Shown piece after piece: positions 62,193-64,000 of a stretch of 64,000 nt of DNA; position 1 is the stretch's first letter; each line of letters opens with the position of its first letter. Position numbers and translations under genes: made by a program. A model generated the notes under the pieces. The model searched no databases, was not told where the DNA came from, and saw nothing but the letters and a program-made list of their open reading frames with translations. The stretch spans positions 1 to 64,000 of the forward strand of contig JAINDL010000082.1 in the NCBI GenBank assembly GCA_019931245.1, in the 5' to 3' direction. This DNA is from Bryobacteraceae bacterium CoA2 C42. Its GTDB lineage: Bacteria; Acidobacteriota; Terriglobia; Bryobacterales; Bryobacteraceae.

Positions 62193-62266
62193 TGGCTGGG
62201 AGACAGGGATTCGAACCCCGATAGGCAGAGTCAGAGTCTGCAGTCCTACCATTAGACGATCTCCCA
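62193..62266 (-). tRNA. tRNA-Gln (CTG anticodon)
   Basis: On the minus strand: acceptor TGGGAGA pairs with TCTCCCA, D-loop region TAATGGTAGGA, anticodon arm GCAGA-CTCTGAC-TCTGC with anticodon CTG, T-arm GGGGTTCGAATCCC, discriminator G at 62196 and encoded CCA at 62193-62195. The mature part is 71 nt plus CCA. It lies between the cytochrome gene and the Ppx/GppA gene. No integrated element is attached. Confidence 0.95.
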
Positions 62267-62289
62267 GTGGCAGGCGAACCTCTAGTTTA

Positions 62290-63819
62290 CTACGAAGCCA
62301 GCTCCAGCGCCAAGTCGCGACCGTAGATTTGCTGAAAGAGATCGGCAACGCGCTCTCCGGCCCAGAGTTCGAGGTTGATGTCGCCCTCCTCTTCGAGAAG
62401 GATGGTGACGGTTTTCGGGGTGATCTGGACGCGGGCGGATTCGGCGTGGTGATCCGGGCTACCGGCGAGGCTATCGGCGAGGCGGACGATGGGGACGAGC
62501 CAGAGGACGGTTTTTTTGACGGCGGCAGTGAGGTCCTGGAAGAAGCCGTGGCGGGCGCTGGGCATGGACTTGCGATGGAAGCGGCACAGGAGGGCGATGG
62601 TGAGGCGCTCTTCGTTGGTAAAGGCGGGCAGGTCGCCGTTGGCGACGAGGTAGTAGCTGTGTTTGTGGTGGGCCATGTCGCTGATGTAGTGGCCGGAGTC
62701 GAGCAGGTAGGCGGCGGCCTCGAGGAGGCGGCCGGCGGCGGGGGGGAGTTGGTGGAGGGGTTGGAGGCCGACGAAGAGGGAGTTGGCGAGGCGGGCGGTT
62801 TGGCGGGCGTGCTTCATATCGACGGCGAAGCGGCGGGCCATGGCTTCGACGACGTGCCGCTGTTCGCGGTTCATGCGGGTGAGGTCGCTGCCGCTGCGGC
62901 GGTCGGCGAGGTCGGCGATGATGCCGTCGCGGACGCCGGCGGCGGAGTAGAAGACCTCGCTTTGGCCGTAGGCCTTCAGAATCCGGTGGAGGACGCTGAC
63001 GCCGGCGATGATGATTTCGGCGCGGCGGGGTCCGATGCCGGGGACTTTGCGGCGGGCGGCGAGGGAGGAGTTGGCGAGGAAGTTTTCAAGGTCGGCGATG
63101 TCGGTAGTTTGCGCGGAGAGGTGGTCGGCGCGGTCGCGTTCTTTACGGGGGACCTTGTTGAGGGCGCTGATGACGGCGGCGGCGGTGGACGAGGTGGCGA
63201 TGGCGCGGTCGAAGGGGCCGGGGCCGGTGCGTTTCAGGGCGGGGGCGAGTTTCTCGTCGATGTAGGCCGAGAGGCGTTCGCGCTGTTCGCGGGCCGGGGG
63301 ATCGGCGTCGAGGAACATTTCGGTGAGGCGGACGGCGCCGAGGGGGCGGGAGATGGCGCTTTCGAGTCTGCCTCCGTCGGAGACGATGACTTCGGCGCTG
63401 CCGCCGCCGATGTCGATGAGGAGGACGCGCTCGTCCGGGTGAGGCCAGGCGGCGTGGACGCCGGCGTGGATGAGGCGGGACTCCTCGAGGCCGGAGATGA
63501 TTTCGACGGGGGTGCCGAGAGCCTGGCCGGCGCGGTAGAGGAACTCGTCCTGGTTGCGGGCGTCGCGGACGGCGCTGGTGGCGACGGCGCGGACGCCGGT
63601 AGCGCCGAGTCGGTGGTAGGTGGCGGCGAAGCGGGTGAGGGTGCGGACGAGCAGATCCATGGCGTCGCGGGAGATGACGCCTTCGGTGAAGACGCTGGTG
63701 CCGAGGCGGGTGACCTCGCGTTCGGCGGCGAGAGTTTTTACGGGCTCACCCGGGTTGACCTCGGCTACGGCGAGGCGGGTGGAGTTGCTTCCAATATCGA
63801 TGGCGGCGTAGCGCGGCAT
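62290..63819 (-). CDS. Ppx/GppA exopolyphosphatase family protein with HD domain
   Basis: A 509-residue protein. YAAIDIGSNSTRLAVAEVNP and LLIDIGGGSAEVIVSDGGRL are the phosphate-1 and phosphate-2 loops of the actin-like ASKHA fold, with ATSAVRDARN between them. The C-terminal third (AAYLLDSGHYISDMAHHKHS, ERLTIALLCRFHRKSMP) is an HD-like helical domain. It degrades polyphosphate or pppGpp and so links to stress signalling. Start MPRYAAIDIG is normal for the family. Confidence 0.92.
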   Translation of the reverse strand: MPRYAAIDIGSNSTRLAVAEVNPGEPVKTLAAEREVTRLGTSVFTEGVISRDAMDLLVRTLTRFAATYHRLGATGVRAVATSAVRDARNQDEFLYRAGQALGTPVEIISGLEESRLIHAGVHAAWPHPDERVLLIDIGGGSAEVIVSDGGRLESAISRPLGAVRLTEMFLDADPPAREQRERLSAYIDEKLAPALKRTGPGPFDRAIATSSTAAAVISALNKVPRKERDRADHLSAQTTDIADLENFLANSSLAARRKVPGIGPRRAEIIIAGVSVLHRILKAYGQSEVFYSAAGVRDGIIADLADRRSGSDLTRMNREQRHVVEAMARRFAVDMKHARQTARLANSLFVGLQPLHQLPPAAGRLLEAAAYLLDSGHYISDMAHHKHSYYLVANGDLPAFTNEERLTIALLCRFHRKSMPSARHGFFQDLTAAVKKTVLWLVPIVRLADSLAGSPDHHAESARVQITPKTVTILLEEEGDINLELWAGERVADLFQQIYGRDLALELAS

Positions 63820-63880
63820 GGGTCTCCTTCATCATAAAGGGGTGCGGGGCGTGCGGATATAATTGTCAAAGCTTATTCCC

Positions 63881-64000
63881 ATGCAATACCTGACGCCGAA
63901 CCGATTCAAGGGCAAGTTGATTGTCGTCGAAGGCATTGATGGCTCGGGCAAGTCGACGCAGTTGGCGCTGTTGAGCCAGTGGCTGCGGGCGCAGGGTTTG
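63881..64000 (+). CDS. tmk: Thymidylate kinase (5' part only)
   Basis: Forty codons before the right edge: [20 protein letters not shown] then [32 protein letters not shown] is the P-loop of dTMP kinase, which phosphorylates dTMP to dTDP. The N-terminal [11 protein letters not shown] extension is a little longer than in many homologues. TATAAT at 63858-63863 may be its -10 element. Divergent from the Ppx/GppA gene. Confidence 0.88.
   Translation, partial: MQYLTPNRFKGKLIVVEGIDGSGKSTQLALLSQWLRAQGL

Noticed and set aside
62193-62266. tRNA-Gln as attachment site of an integrated element
   Set aside because: No integrase and no repeated 3' tRNA fragment is visible on either side within the window.

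Overview
The window looks like chromosomal DNA from an acidobacterium of the Solibacter/Bryobacter type. This is inferred from gene content: large secreted receptors with an N-terminal carboxypeptidase-regulatory-like domain and a TonB-type barrel, a DUF1592/DUF1552 pair, PafA-like phosphatase, many small secreted proteins of unknown function, and very high GC. No rRNA or other taxonomic marker gene is present to prove it. One tRNA, Gln(CTG), lies near the right end.

Layout. 1-3447: a DUF423 membrane protein cut by the window edge and a TonB-type receptor. 3.5-7.45 kb: a gene-poor scrapyard of small toxin-antitoxin-like genes and wreckage, with an RHH gene plus an unnamed partner, ParD with a broken ParE, a Phd-type antitoxin with a frameshifted VapC, hairpin repeats, two 245-bp direct repeats, and a decayed partial copy of the receptor tail and its neighbour. 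7.45-22.26 kb: a co-directional cluster that I read as an anti-phage defence locus. It encodes an SNF2-type helicase with a C-terminal DUF3883-like domain, a HEPN-like protein, a DUF1156 DNA methyltransferase, a Swt1-HEPN/DUF499 ATPase, two unknown proteins, a KAP-type NTPase and another unknown protein. 22.97-25.18 kb: a terminase-like ATPase and nuclease encoded as separate genes, with no capsid, portal or tail genes.

25.2-41.5 kb: a second receptor, an esterase, a heme peroxidase, ThiD, secreted proteins with a tandem duplication at a gene junction, a PP2C phosphatase, a third outer-membrane barrel, a TPR protein and MiaA. 41.5-57.4 kb: a TPR protein, a quinoprotein dehydrogenase, DUF4920, PafA-like phosphatase, an OmpH-like chaperone, an overlapping DinB/globin/DinB trio, the primary sigma factor, NrdR, an LPG-synthase-type membrane protein, and an ECF sigma/anti-sigma operon followed by LiaF-like membrane proteins. 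57.4-64 kb: a minus-strand operon (cytochrome/DUF1592 protein, DUF1552 protein, nucleoside hydrolase), tRNA-Gln, a Ppx/GppA phosphatase and the start of thymidylate kinase.

How the parts relate. The accessory part (about 3.5-25.2 kb) carries nearly all the repeats, pseudogenes and defence genes, and behaves like a defence island between housekeeping segments. Within it the helicase, methyltransferase and DUF499 ATPase form a tightly packed unit (4-bp overlap and 3-bp gap). That composition resembles parts of BREX type 3 and class 1 DISARM but lacks their hallmark genes (PglZ, BrxA; DrmA, DrmB, DrmC). Strand composition also changes across the window: the plus strand is C-rich on the left and G-rich from roughly 31 kb onward, in genes of both orientations.
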